A model generated the notes under the pieces. The model did no database searches, was not told the origin of the DNA, and saw nothing but the letters and a program-made list of their open reading frames with translations. From NCBI RefSeq assembly GCF_000482385.1, contig NZ_KI519394.1, forward strand, positions 167,972 to 231,971: a stretch of 64,000 nt of DNA. The letters are read 5' to 3'. Below, in pieces: positions 52,473 through 60,421 of the stretch. The DNA comes from Nocardia sp. CNY236 (lineage in GTDB: Bacteria > Actinomycetota > Actinomycetes > Mycobacteriales > Mycobacteriaceae). Made by a program: the position numbers and the translations under genes. Positions within the stretch are counted from its first letter, which is position 1, and every line of letters begins with the position of its first letter.

Positions 52473-54503
52473 GTGACGAGCGAGTCGACTGCTGGCCGGG
52501 GTGTGCCCGGCCGGGCAATCCGCCCTGAGGACGGACTCCGGCGACTCCTCGAATTCAGCCGGGATACGGGGGTGGACCCCGAGGCGCCCACCGATGCGTT
52601 CCCCCGTGCGGAAGACGAGCCGGCCGCGCCGCGCGCCCAGACCGGCGGGACCGGGCCGGGAGAGGTGGATTCGCAGCCGACCGTGCCGCTGGCCGTGCCG
52701 GGTCGCGCAGCGGCCTCCCGGACCGCGACGCCGGAGGTCACAGCTGATACCAGCGGCGCGGGCCGATCGAGCGCAGGCGGTCGCTGGGATGCCGCGCACG
52801 CTCGCACACCCATGCCACCGGGGAAATCCCCACTCTCCACACCATTGGCCAAACGGATCGGTATCGCCTTCGGCGCTGTGGTGGCGCTGACCGGTCTCGC
52901 CTACCTGACCGACCTGCTGTTGTCCTCCGGCCAGGTGCCGCGCGGCACGGTGGTCGCCGGTATCGATATCGGCGGAATGAACCCCGAGGCCGCCGACGCT
53001 CGGTTGCGCGCCGAGATCGACCCGCGGGCCACGACGCCCTTGCCGGTCACCATCGGGCAGGAACAGACCACCATCGTGCCCAGCGCCGCCGGCCTCCATG
53101 CGGACTGGGCTGCCACGTGGTCACGCATCGGCGGCCAGCCGCTCGATCCGATCACCAGGCTGACCTCGCTGTGGCATACCCACGAGGTAGTGGTGGCCAG
53201 TACGGTCGACGAGGCGGCGCTGGATCGTGAGTTCACGACGCTACGCCGTTACGACCGGCCGACCGTCGAGGGCACGATCGTGTTCGAGAACGCCAGACCG
53301 GTCGGGGTGCCTCCGGTTCCAGGACGCATCCTGGATGTAGCCGCCGCCCGAACGATACTGCTCGACAACTGGGCGCTCGGCCGCCCGCTCGACCTTCCGG
53401 AAACCACGGCGCCGATGACCGTACGCCCGGAGGCGGTGGATCACGCGCTGCGTACCGTCGCCGAGCCTGCGGTGTCCGCGCCGATCACCCTCATGGGCAA
53501 GGGTGTGTCGGCCACCCTCGACCCGGAGCAGCTCGCGTCGGTGCTCTCCTTCGAGCCCGATGAGCACGGCGGCCTCGCACCCGTCATCGACCACGAGATA
53601 GCAATCGGATTGCTGGCTCCGCAACTGGCCGAGTCGGAGGTGGAACCGAAAGACGCCGCCTTCACCGTGACCGGGAGCACGATAGCCGTGGTACCCGCCG
53701 TCATCGGCGAAACGATAGATTGGCCGAAAACACTCGACCAATTGTCCGCACTGATCATCGCCACCGGCGAACGTGCCGGCGAGGTCGCCTACGAGAAGCG
53801 AGAGCCCGAACTCACCACCGAGGCAGCGCAGGCGCTCAATATCACCGAGGTAATGGGCAAATTCACCACCAGCGGATTCAGTGGCCCTTCAGGGGTCAAT
53901 ATCCGCACCGTCGCCGACAAGGTGAACGGCGCGGTCGTGGCGCCGGGAGATATCTTCTCGCTCAACGACTTCACCGGACCACGCGGCGTCGCGGAAGGCT
54001 ATGTCGAATCCGGCATCATCGACCACGGGCGGCCGAGCACCGCGGTGGGCGGAGGCATCAGCCAATTCGCCACCACGCTGTTCAATGCCGCGTACTTCGC
54101 CGGCCTGGAAGACGCAGGACACACCGAACACAGCTACTACATCTCGCGCTATCCTGCGGCACGCGAGGCCACGGTATTCGACGGCGTCATCGACCTGCGG
54201 TTCCGCAACAACACCGCCAACGGCGTCTACATCGAAGCGTTCGCCAACTCCTCTACGGTCACAGTGCGCATGTGGGGGGTCAAGACGGTGGACGTGGAAT
54301 CGGTTACCGGCGAACGCACCAGGCCGACCGAGCCCGCCACGGTCACCCTCCCCGAGGGTGAAGACTGCATCGCGACCGAAGGCGCTCCAGGCTTCACCGT
54401 CTCCGATACCCGTATCGTCACCGACCACTACACCGGTCGGGAAATCACCCGCACCAGACACACGGTCACCTACGATCCGATACCGGTCGTCGAATGCGAA
54501 TGA
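52473..54503 (+). CDS. VanW-family membrane-anchored protein with peptidoglycan-binding-like domains
   Basis: A 676-residue protein. A charged, disordered cytoplasmic region of ~130 residues precedes one membrane helix (residues ~133-152, GIAFGAVVALTGLAYLTDLL). Two YoaR-type 'putative peptidoglycan binding' repeats follow (for example GTVVAGIDIGGMNPEAADARL). The VanW domain near residues 455-600 has GPSGVNIRTVADKVNGAVVA, FSLNDFTGPRGVAEGY and AVGGGISQFATTLFNAAYFAG. The role is unknown, probably in wall modification. GTG 52473 follows GGGGAGGA. Confidence 0.87.
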   Translation: MTSESTAGRGVPGRAIRPEDGLRRLLEFSRDTGVDPEAPTDAFPRAEDEPAAPRAQTGGTGPGEVDSQPTVPLAVPGRAAASRTATPEVTADTSGAGRSSAGGRWDAAHARTPMPPGKSPLSTPLAKRIGIAFGAVVALTGLAYLTDLLLSSGQVPRGTVVAGIDIGGMNPEAADARLRAEIDPRATTPLPVTIGQEQTTIVPSAAGLHADWAATWSRIGGQPLDPITRLTSLWHTHEVVVASTVDEAALDREFTTLRRYDRPTVEGTIVFENARPVGVPPVPGRILDVAAARTILLDNWALGRPLDLPETTAPMTVRPEAVDHALRTVAEPAVSAPITLMGKGVSATLDPEQLASVLSFEPDEHGGLAPVIDHEIAIGLLAPQLAESEVEPKDAAFTVTGSTIAVVPAVIGETIDWPKTLDQLSALIIATGERAGEVAYEKREPELTTEAAQALNITEVMGKFTTSGFSGPSGVNIRTVADKVNGAVVAPGDIFSLNDFTGPRGVAEGYVESGIIDHGRPSTAVGGGISQFATTLFNAAYFAGLEDAGHTEHSYYISRYPAAREATVFDGVIDLRFRNNTANGVYIEAFANSSTVTVRMWGVKTVDVESVTGERTRPTEPATVTLPEGEDCIATEGAPGFTVSDTRIVTDHYTGREITRTRHTVTYDPIPVVECE

Positions 54504-54707
54504 GCGCGAAAACCTTTCGCAGGCAAACACTCGGCGATTGCTGAGGTGCACCCGTTTTGGTTTGCACTACCGCGAATCCCACTGCCGTGGGGTCTCTTTA
54601 GTACGCGATCCGTTGATGGATGCGATATAACTACGCCAGGTTCTAGGACGCGCGTTCGAGTTCCATCCAGGATGAGGGGCGCGAGTCGGAGCGAGTGAAG
54701 GGGCATA

Positions 54708-54956
54708 GTGGTCGTGGACCGTACGGACTCGATGGCAGAGTCTTTGCAGGCGCATAGTTGGAGTGCGGCAGGCTTGCTGGAGGTGGCTATCGGCGATGAA
54801 GCCGTGCAGCGGTTGATACAGGGGGGCGGCACTCTCTGCGATGTCGTTCTCGCCGCATGGGCGACCGATGTGGATCCTGCCGACGCGGTGGTCCAGTACG
54901 CCGAGGCAGCTGATGAGCCGATACTCTCGGGCCGACGAACCGACCAGTGCGCGTGA
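54708..54956 (+). CDS. Small hypothetical protein at the left edge of the phage-like region
   Basis: An 82-residue acidic protein. GTG 54708 follows GAAGGGG; ATG 54732 is an alternative. It reads as two helices (MAESLQAHSWSAAGLLEVA and ATDVDPADAVVQYAEAADE) without a known family. It is the first gene after the VanW protein and may belong to the phage-derived segment. No opposing gene has better character here. Confidence 0.45.
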   Translation: MVVDRTDSMAESLQAHSWSAAGLLEVAIGDEAVQRLIQGGGTLCDVVLAAWATDVDPADAVVQYAEAADEPILSGRRTDQCA

Positions 54957-55051
54957 CGGCGCGGCGACCGCCCCCGGTGACAGGGGAGAAATCGACCTGA
55001 TTCGAGGTGGCGGCCGCGACCATGACGATCGCGGCGTGCGCGATGCTCTGC

Positions 55052-55309
55052 CTACTCCTCTGGGCGTTCCACATCGCGCAGTGCCAGCCCGACGAACTCC
55101 CGCATGGGAATATCGAGCGCCGTGCACAAGGCATGCAGTTGCTGCATGTCCGGAGACCGTTCGCCGTTCTCGAAGCGTTGAATCGTACTGACCCCCAATC
55201 CGGTTAGTTCCGCCAAGCGGGGACGCGTCAGATTCCTCCGCGCCCGCGCTGCGCGCAGTTCGTTGCCCACCGCTCGGTTGATGTCCGAGGCCACCCTTTT
55301 CACACCCAT
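55052..55309 (-). CDS. Small XRE-family repressor-like protein
   Basis: An 85-residue protein that is mostly a single XRE helix-turn-helix (residues ~15-70): NELRAARARRNLTRPRLAEL and GVSTIQRFENGERSPD, typical of phage CI/Cro-like or plasmid regulators. ATG 55309 opens MGVKRVASDI; upstream frame has no coding character. It is divergent from another small XRE gene, with GTCCG/CGGAC repeats between them, the layout of a lysogeny switch. Confidence 0.8.
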   Translation of the reverse strand: MGVKRVASDINRAVGNELRAARARRNLTRPRLAELTGLGVSTIQRFENGERSPDMQQLHALCTALDIPMREFVGLALRDVERPEE

Positions 55310-55310
55310 A

Positions 55311-55329
55311 CGGACTATTTTGAGGTCCG
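55311..55329. promoter_or_regulatory. Inverted repeat between divergent XRE genes (site 1)
   Basis: CGGAC and GTCCG are separated by 9 bases, beginning one base upstream of the leftward XRE start codon. A second inverted repeat of the same half-sites lies at 55423-55434. Confidence 0.4.
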
Positions 55330-55422
55330 AACGGCCATGCAGCAAACGGCTGTCGCAATTCAGCCCAACCCGCTCGGCCGTCGATCGTCATAGCGGCCGC
55401 TAATCACTCCGAGTTGAAACAA

Positions 55423-55434
55423 GTCCGTTCGGAC
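55423..55434. promoter_or_regulatory. Inverted repeat between divergent XRE genes (site 2)
   Basis: GTCCGTTCGGAC, 5-base arms with a 2-base gap, ends 3 bases before the likely start of the rightward XRE gene. Confidence 0.4.
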
Positions 55435-55437
55435 CTT

Positions 55438-55674
55438 ATGGTGCTCCGTATGGAACATCTGGACCGCATGGTTGCCGATCTGGTGCGGCTCGCCATGTCC
55501 TCGGCCGGGTTGACCCAGGTCGAATTGGCACGACTATCCGATATCCCCCCCGGGACACTGGCCGACAGGCTCGACTCCCGAGGCTCGTTCGATCTGCACG
55601 AACTCGTTCGCCTCGCGGCCGCTCTGGGTTGCCGGGTGACCGATCTGGTACCCGAGTCTGGAGCATCCGAGTGA
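55438..55674 (+). CDS. Small XRE-family regulator, divergent partner
   Basis: A 78-residue single-domain XRE protein: LVRLAMSSAGLTQVELARLS and PPGTLADRLDSRGSFDLHEL, ending CRVTDLVPE. The start could be ATG 55438, ATG 55450 or a TTG at 55414; none has a strong ribosome-binding site. Paired with the leftward XRE gene it may act as Cro to its CI, an inference from layout only. Confidence 0.72.
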   Translation: MVLRMEHLDRMVADLVRLAMSSAGLTQVELARLSDIPPGTLADRLDSRGSFDLHELVRLAAALGCRVTDLVPESGASE

Positions 55675-55815
55675 GCAACCAGCCCTCCCGCACGGCCCAC
55701 CTATCCCCCTCACGACAATTTGTGGTACAAATCACTCCGCCCGCCGGGCGTGGAATCAGCTAATGAGCGAACTTATAGCTACCGCAGAAATCGCTCTGGA
55801 CGAGCAGCCGGTCGC

Positions 55816-56172
55816 ATGACGACGGCTCGAAATTACACGACCCGAATCGATCCCGAAGTGGAATCGTTGCGCGCCCGCATCGGTGACCGGGTCGTGTGCG
55901 TTCCCCCCGCTGCCGCGTCCGAGCGCGGAGCGGTCGAATACGGTGTGATCACCGCGATCGACCACCGAATGGTGTATGTCGACTACGGATACCGCAATCC
56001 GGTGTGGCCCGAACTCGGCCAGTCCATCGCAACGCACCCAGCCAACTTGCGGCCGGAGTCCACGACCGAACTGTGGGCGAGGACCGACACCCGCGATGTG
56101 GCCGATACCCCCGACAGCGCGCCACCCTCCGCCGCGGATCCGATGCGCTGCCTACGCCGCTCCGCATCCTGA
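55816..56172 (+). CDS. Hypothetical protein of the phage-like region
   Basis: A 118-residue protein. The first half holds a beta-rich stretch with RIGDRVVCVPPAAASERGAV and ITAIDHRMVYVDYGYRNPVW, resembling a small SH3-like barrel. The C-terminal part is disordered. The start MTTARNY at 55816 fits better than the longer frame from 55720. Unknown function; 88 bases upstream of the LysB-like gene. Confidence 0.5.
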   Translation: MTTARNYTTRIDPEVESLRARIGDRVVCVPPAAASERGAVEYGVITAIDHRMVYVDYGYRNPVWPELGQSIATHPANLRPESTTELWARTDTRDVADTPDSAPPSAADPMRCLRRSAS

Positions 56173-56259
56173 CCGGGCACACCTCCTCGAATTCCCTTGA
56201 CCGACGGCGCCGTTTCGGTGTCCGTCCGATCTCGCACGTCTGGCGAAAGGACATCAGTC

Positions 56260-57051
56260 ATGACCAACTCCCGACCATTGCGCCGCCGCGTAACCTGGCC
56301 ACCTCGCGCCGCGGACGAAGTGTTCGACGTACTCATCGTCGGCGGTACCTGGAATTCCGACGGAGCGGGAGCCTGCCAGGTCTTCGCCGATGCGCTCGAT
56401 CCGAAACGCTTTGCGCCGCGCATGGTGGCCTACCCCGCCGACTACGGCCGCCAGCTGTCCTATGCCGACAGCGTCGCCGTAGGCCGGCGCGCACTGCTCG
56501 AAGCTGCCGAAGCGGCGGAACGCAGAGTGGTGCTCGCCGGCTTTTCGCAAGGCGCCGCGATCGCGGGGGACCTCGCAGCGGCGGCCGGACACGGTGCGTT
56601 GCCACAGCTCGAAGTGGTCGCGTGTGCGCTCATCGCCGATCCGCTGCGTCCAGCGGGCGCGGGGATCGACGGCGACCCCGGCGGTTATGGGATCGCCGGG
56701 CAGCGACCGATCACCGACATCCCCGCGTATTGGGCAGCCGCACCGGGCGATCCCATCACCGCCCTACCCGCTGGAAACCCGCTGCGCTCGATTGCCGACC
56801 TGTCCGCCTACTTCGGTCTCGGTAGCCCGGAGGCGATGCTGCGCTGGGGTCAGAGCCTGCTCGAGGTAGCGACCCGACGACGCCTCCAACGCTGGTGGTC
56901 GCCGCGAAATTGGCGCACCTGGGGCGGCGCCATCGCCTATGCCCGCGGCTACCTATTCGACGGTCGGCACACCGACGACTACCTCCGGCACGGCCATGCA
57001 CGCCGACTCGCCGAGGCGCTCAACCGTGGGGTGGCCGAGGAGGTGCGCTGA
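56260..57051 (+). CDS. LysB/cutinase-like alpha/beta hydrolase
   Basis: A 263-residue alpha/beta hydrolase. The nucleophile elbow is GFSQGAAIAGDLAAAAG near residue 95, with a probable catalytic Asp in AAPGDPITALP and His in DGRHTDDYL near residue 244. The opening VLIVGGTWNSDGAGACQ places the first strand and oxyanion region. The layout is that of cutinases and of actinophage LysB, which cuts the ester bond between mycolic acids and arabinogalactan. It has no signal peptide, as in phage LysB. AAAGGA precedes ATG 56260. Its TGA overlaps the next ATG, so it is coupled to the replication-like gene. Confidence 0.72.
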   Translation: MTNSRPLRRRVTWPPRAADEVFDVLIVGGTWNSDGAGACQVFADALDPKRFAPRMVAYPADYGRQLSYADSVAVGRRALLEAAEAAERRVVLAGFSQGAAIAGDLAAAAGHGALPQLEVVACALIADPLRPAGAGIDGDPGGYGIAGQRPITDIPAYWAAAPGDPITALPAGNPLRSIADLSAYFGLGSPEAMLRWGQSLLEVATRRRLQRWWSPRNWRTWGGAIAYARGYLFDGRHTDDYLRHGHARRLAEALNRGVAEEVR

Positions 57052-57803
57052 TGCCCTGGTTCCAGGTGGACGATCAGCTCGGCTTCCATCCCAAGGTGGT
57101 CGCTGCCGGCAATGCCGCCATGGGGTTGTGGGTGCGCGCCGGCTCGTGGTCCATGCAGCAGCTCACCGAGGGATTCGTGCCCGCCGCCATCGTGCGTGGT
57201 CTCGGCTCGACGACACAAGCGAAAAAGTTGGTGGACGTGGGACTGTGGACCGCGGAGGCCGACGGCTATCGGTTTCACGGTTGGGACGAGCGGCAGATGT
57301 CCAAGGCCGAGATCGAGGAGCGCCGGCGCAAGCGCGCAGCCGCGGGCCGCAAGGGCGGACAGGTTTCCGGACGCGCGCGACGGGCGCAAGCACATGCTTC
57401 GGCAGTCGCCACCGGATCGGTGCGACAGACGCGAACCCCTGCCCCTGGCCCCGACCCTGGCCGTGAAAAAGTCACGGGGCAGCCACAAACCGAAGGCGAC
57501 GCGCCACCTCGGCGATGTTCGACGCACCGAGATCACCCGGCCCCACCGCCGTGTGGCGCGTGTGCCGACGCTCGTCGCGCCCGGGAGCGCTGGGAAGTCC
57601 AGCACGGCGTCGATCGCCGGGCCGAGGCGATCGCGCGCCGCGACGCCACCCGTCGATGCCCGATGTGTGACGACGCCGGGTGGCGGCATGCGCCCCCCGA
57701 ACTGCTCGCGGCGAACCCCGATCCACCGGTGCTCCGTTGCGATCACATCACCATCACCACGCTCGACCACTGGCATACCGCCGGAGAGGACACGGCACCA
57801 TGA
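57051..57803 (+). CDS. Actinophage-type replication initiator-like protein
   Basis: A 250-residue protein. MPWFQVDDQLGFHPKVVAAG at the start and ALWVRAGSW-like MGLWVRAGSWSMQQLTEGFV match the N-terminal winged-helix region of mycobacteriophage/actinophage replication proteins (DnaD/O-like). A Lys/Arg-rich stretch (EIEERRRKRAAAGRKGG) follows, and a Cys pair in RRCPMCDDAGW near residue 205 with further Cys could bind zinc. It overlaps the gene before it by one base (TGATG) and the tiny ORF after it by four. Confidence 0.65.
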   Translation: MPWFQVDDQLGFHPKVVAAGNAAMGLWVRAGSWSMQQLTEGFVPAAIVRGLGSTTQAKKLVDVGLWTAEADGYRFHGWDERQMSKAEIEERRRKRAAAGRKGGQVSGRARRAQAHASAVATGSVRQTRTPAPGPDPGREKVTGQPQTEGDAPPRRCSTHRDHPAPPPCGACADARRARERWEVQHGVDRRAEAIARRDATRRCPMCDDAGWRHAPPELLAANPDPPVLRCDHITITTLDHWHTAGEDTAP

Positions 57804-57844
57804 CAACCTTCGTCACGACTCGGCGCGCCGCGGCGGTCGCGTGA
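57800..57844 (+). CDS. Tiny coupled ORF (14 codons)
   Basis: Reads MTTFVTTRRAAAVA. Its ATG overlaps the preceding stop (ATGA) and its TGA overlaps the next ATG (TGATG), so ribosomes could pass from one gene to the next through it. It may be only a coupling device; no product function is proposed. Confidence 0.35.
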   Translation: MTTFVTTRRAAAVA

Positions 57845-58524
57845 TGACCGCCGACCCGAACCACCTATACCTCGATCGGGCCGAGCTATCCGCGCTCATC
57901 GCGCTTCTACGTGAGATCCCGCATTTAGCAGAAGAACTCGACATCTCACTCACCAAACAAGACCGACAGGGAACTACCGGTGACTACCGCATGCACCGTC
58001 GGCCGAGCCAGCAGCCGCTGCCGTACAACCCGGCCGCGGCGCGAGCCACCGACGAGTTGCATGCTGTACTCACATCGTGGGTGCGCCTGGTCTGCGAGCA
58101 ACGCAGATTCGAATACTCGGGTGCACCCACCACTCCCGGCCTAGCCCGTTGGCTGGACCGCAATGTGATCGCGTTGGCGATGACCGAAGGAGCTCAGGCC
58201 GCACCCGCGGACATTCGCGCCGCCGTGCAAGCGGCGAACCGAGTGATCTGTCCGCCAGCAACGCGAATCATCGTGGATGAAGCCAAATTCGAGCAGGCGC
58301 GCCAGCAGCGGCTGAATGCCTCCGGAATCGTTACGCTGGCGCGAGAACTGGGCGACAGCTACCGAAGCCTCACCGCACGTCGAGTACAGACTTTGCGTGA
58401 CGCGGGCAGAATCGCGCCGGTGCCCGGCCCGTGGGCGCCGAAATTGCCGGATCTGTATGTCGTGGGCGAGGTTCTAGACGCACATCTGGCGCATCCGTTC
58501 CGGACCCGGACCCGAGAATCGTGA
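57844..58524 (+). CDS. Phage-like protein of the replication segment
   Basis: A 226-residue protein. It opens with an acidic helical region (DRAELSALIALLREIPHLAEELDI). A middle of 100 residues has WVRLVCEQRRFEY and LARWLDRNVIALAMTEG, and the C-terminal part looks like a winged helix (ASGIVTLARELGDSYRSLTA then RRVQTLRDAGRI). Similar proteins occur beside replication genes in actinophages, by recollection. It is the last gene of a four-gene overlapping chain beginning with the LysB-like gene. Confidence 0.55.
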   Translation: MTADPNHLYLDRAELSALIALLREIPHLAEELDISLTKQDRQGTTGDYRMHRRPSQQPLPYNPAAARATDELHAVLTSWVRLVCEQRRFEYSGAPTTPGLARWLDRNVIALAMTEGAQAAPADIRAAVQAANRVICPPATRIIVDEAKFEQARQQRLNASGIVTLARELGDSYRSLTARRVQTLRDAGRIAPVPGPWAPKLPDLYVVGEVLDAHLAHPFRTRTRES

Positions 58525-58687
58525 ACCGATCCCGAGGGCAGACACCCCGGCATCCGACCAGCGACCACGTCCGACAACTCCAGCACACAATCTGCCATAT
58601 CCGCAGAGTGCATTGGAAACGAGTGCAGCTCAGGGAAGGTTGAACCTGAGCGGTCGGAGGAAGGAAGAGACTCGAGATGAGCGACTG

Positions 58688-59017
58688 TCACAATGCGAAC
58701 GCGAAGGCGACGGGCCCTTGCGCACCTGAGATGGAGGAGGGCGGGCCGAGCCGCAGCACCCGCTGGCCGGGTTTGCCCATGTCGACCATCTGCGGGGTAT
58801 ATCGCGAGGGCCGAGGGTTGGTCCACACTTGGTCGTTCCCGTTGGCATCGAGGTAGAAGGTATCGGGAAGGCCCACTCCCACAATCACGTACGTGTCCGT
58901 CGACGGCATACCCGCATTCACATGCGGCACCCGCTCGACCTCGAGCCAGCGATCGGAGCCGTGCCGAAGGTCCGTCGTCATCGCAGAGAAGTGCTTGACC
59001 GAACTCATCTCGTACAC
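58688..59017 (-). CDS. Hypothetical protein
   Basis: A 109-residue protein on the strand opposite to its phage-like neighbours. It opens MYEMSSVKHFSAMTTDLRHG (GTG 59017, or ATG 59008), then a beta-rich stretch (TYVIVGVGLPDTFYLDANG) and a hydrophobic end. No family is recognised. Its inverse orientation between phage genes suggests a passenger (moron-like) gene. Confidence 0.45.
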   Translation of the reverse strand: MYEMSSVKHFSAMTTDLRHGSDRWLEVERVPHVNAGMPSTDTYVIVGVGLPDTFYLDANGNDQVWTNPRPSRYTPQMVDMGKPGQRVLRLGPPSSISGAQGPVAFAFAL

Positions 59018-59176
59018 CGCGAACTCGTCCTCAGTGTTTACCCAAAAGCAGTTTCTATCAGCATATTTGAGGTCATGCGCGATTCGGGTGTTGACATCGG
59101 AGATCGCTTAGGTGAAGATATCTGCAGCGCCAGATCTGCGCCCAAATCTCGAAATTGCACTACACCAATTACTTTC

Positions 59177-59212
59177 GACTATGGCTCCGCCGCCCACGGC
59201 GGAGCCATAGTC
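59177..59212 (+). terminator. 16-bp stem hairpin followed by T-run
   Basis: GACTATGGCTCCGCCG and its exact complement enclose a 4-base loop; the right arm ends TC and is followed by TTTCC. A strong intrinsic terminator for rightward transcription. Confidence 0.85.
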
Positions 59213-59377
59213 TTTCCACTGCCGGGCAGTCAGAACGCCCGGCCGCATACGTGGCAGGCCCCCGAACACCCTCTCGGTAACGACGATCGCGGGGCCGAGC
59301 CTGCCACGACCTGCTCCGACCCCGCCGCCGTCCTCCGCTGCCTCTTTCCGACCGCGGATGAACGCCGGGTCCGGAGC

Positions 59378-59410
59378 GCCCGCCCCCGGTCACCCCTACC
59401 GGGGGCGGGC
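59378..59410. terminator. 12-bp GC hairpin before the tail module
   Basis: GCCCGCCCCCGG and its exact complement flank a 9-base loop, 31 bases before the next start codon. It may be a terminator or an mRNA leader structure. Confidence 0.6.
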
Positions 59411-59440
59411 CCATTATCGACCGGAAAGTAGGGGCCGCCC

Positions 59441-59638
59441 ATGGACGAGACAGTGCATCAGCTGTTGGAGCTGACCGATCATCGTGCCCGACCGCAACCA
59501 CTCACCCCGGACCAAGCCCATGCCGCAATGCGGACTCACCGTCACTGTACGACCGAGGATTGCCGGCGTAAGCGGCAAGCATTCCAAACCTTGGTCGGCC
59601 TTGGTCATATCGTGCCGGATTCCTTCCGCGGCTACTGA
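59441..59638 (+). CDS. Small hypothetical protein upstream of the tail genes
   Basis: A 65-residue protein rich in His, Arg and Gln. It contains two Cys (HCTTEDCRRKRQAF) and ends HIVPDSFRGY. GTAGGGG lies upstream of the ATG. No known family; it precedes the tiny hydrophobic gene by 26 bases. Confidence 0.5.
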   Translation: MDETVHQLLELTDHRARPQPLTPDQAHAAMRTHRHCTTEDCRRKRQAFQTLVGLGHIVPDSFRGY

Positions 59639-59664
59639 TCTTTCGACCGAGAGGAGGTGAATCC

Positions 59665-59742
59665 ATGGGTGCCATCATTATTGCCCTGCTAGAACTGGCG
59701 ATCGAGGTCGCTCCGCTGATTCTGCCGCTACTTGGACTCTGA
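59665..59742 (+). CDS. 25-residue hydrophobic amphipathic peptide with perfect Shine-Dalgarno
   Basis: The coding sequence gives a 25-residue peptide that opens MGAIIIALLELAIE and ends LPLLGL. It has two Glu and no Lys, Arg or Cys, and otherwise mostly Ile, Leu, Ala and Val. In front lies AGGAGGTGA, an exact complement of the 16S rRNA 3' end, 4 bases from the ATG; no other gene in the window has so strong a site. The segment would make one helix that spans or lies in a membrane. Candidates are a minimal holin-like or pore-forming peptide, a membrane anchor for tail assembly, or a leader for the next gene. No homologue is known to me. Confidence 0.6.
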   Translation: MGAIIIALLELAIEVAPLILPLLGL

Positions 59743-59791
59743 CCGCTTCCAGGTTCGCTCGCAACGACTTCAAGGGTGGTGACCACAAACT

Positions 59792-60400
59792 TTGTCCAAC
59801 AAGGAAATCATCGAATCCGTTCAGTTCGCCAACCATCAGCCTCCGCCGCAGTACGTCCAGACCGATGCCGGTCAGCTGGTGACGCCGGAATTCTTGGCTT
59901 TCATCCAGCAGGCGCTCAGTGGAAAGCTTGCCGAGAATGCCGACACCGAGGCACTGGACCCCGAGGTCAAGGCCTTGGCCGAGGAACTGTCGGTGATTCA
60001 TCTACCGGCCTGGAGTAGCACCACCTCGCCCAGAACCGCCGAGCCGACAGTGACGGGTATGAAGCAGGCGACGCGGGTCGCGGAGTATCTGGTCAAGCGT
60101 GGCGTGCGGGTGCATCCCGACCTGGAGGAAATCCGGTGGGTAGCCACCCCCGGCGGTCCTCCCGGCGCGTTCGACACCGGGATTCATGTCACCAAGGACG
60201 AGAACGGCCAGTGGCCGTCACCGGATCCGGAGTCGTTCTACGACTTCGACGATATCGAGGTCACGCAGACCGACGACGGCGCCTGGTGCGCTGTCCATCC
60301 CCGCGGCTTGTCTTTCGAGGCCGCGACCAAGACCGAAGCCTACGCGGGCGTGGTCGATCAGCTGCGTCAGCGGATCGAACAGGCCCGCGGACAGCAGTAG
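59792..60400 (+). CDS. Hypothetical protein at the start of the tail module
   Basis: A 202-residue acidic protein. The first ~75 residues are helical (EFLAFIQQALSGKLAENADT). The C-terminal ~110 residues form a mixed alpha/beta domain with DPESFYDFDDIEVTQTDDG and a closing helix. TTG 59792 is the only in-frame start that fits; AAGGGTGGTGA lies 9-12 bases upstream. In siphovirus order this position would hold head-tail connector proteins, but no such family is recognised. Confidence 0.55.
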   Translation: MSNKEIIESVQFANHQPPPQYVQTDAGQLVTPEFLAFIQQALSGKLAENADTEALDPEVKALAEELSVIHLPAWSSTTSPRTAEPTVTGMKQATRVAEYLVKRGVRVHPDLEEIRWVATPGGPPGAFDTGIHVTKDENGQWPSPDPESFYDFDDIEVTQTDDGAWCAVHPRGLSFEAATKTEAYAGVVDQLRQRIEQARGQQ

Positions 60401-60421
60401 CCCACGAAAGGCGGTGGCGCG

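Larger units (their letters stand above)
59018..59440. other. Intergenic region with two strong hairpins
   Basis: 423 bases between the leftward hypothetical gene and the small gene before the tail module. It holds the hairpins at 59177-59212 and 59378-59410 (listed) and no convincing gene. A promoter for the tail genes is expected here. Confidence 0.5.

Noticed and set aside
54590..54670. A stretch (GGACGCGCGTTCGAGTTCC) resembling the 3' end of a tmRNA or tRNA, a possible prophage attachment site
   Set aside because: The expected acceptor stem and T-arm pairing are absent and no matching copy is visible in the window, so it is not called as an RNA gene or att site.
59776..60018. An alternative frame starting MVTTNF at the beginning of the tail module
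   Set aside because: It overlaps the 202-codon gene in another frame and quickly becomes Arg/Gly/Gln-rich without domain character.
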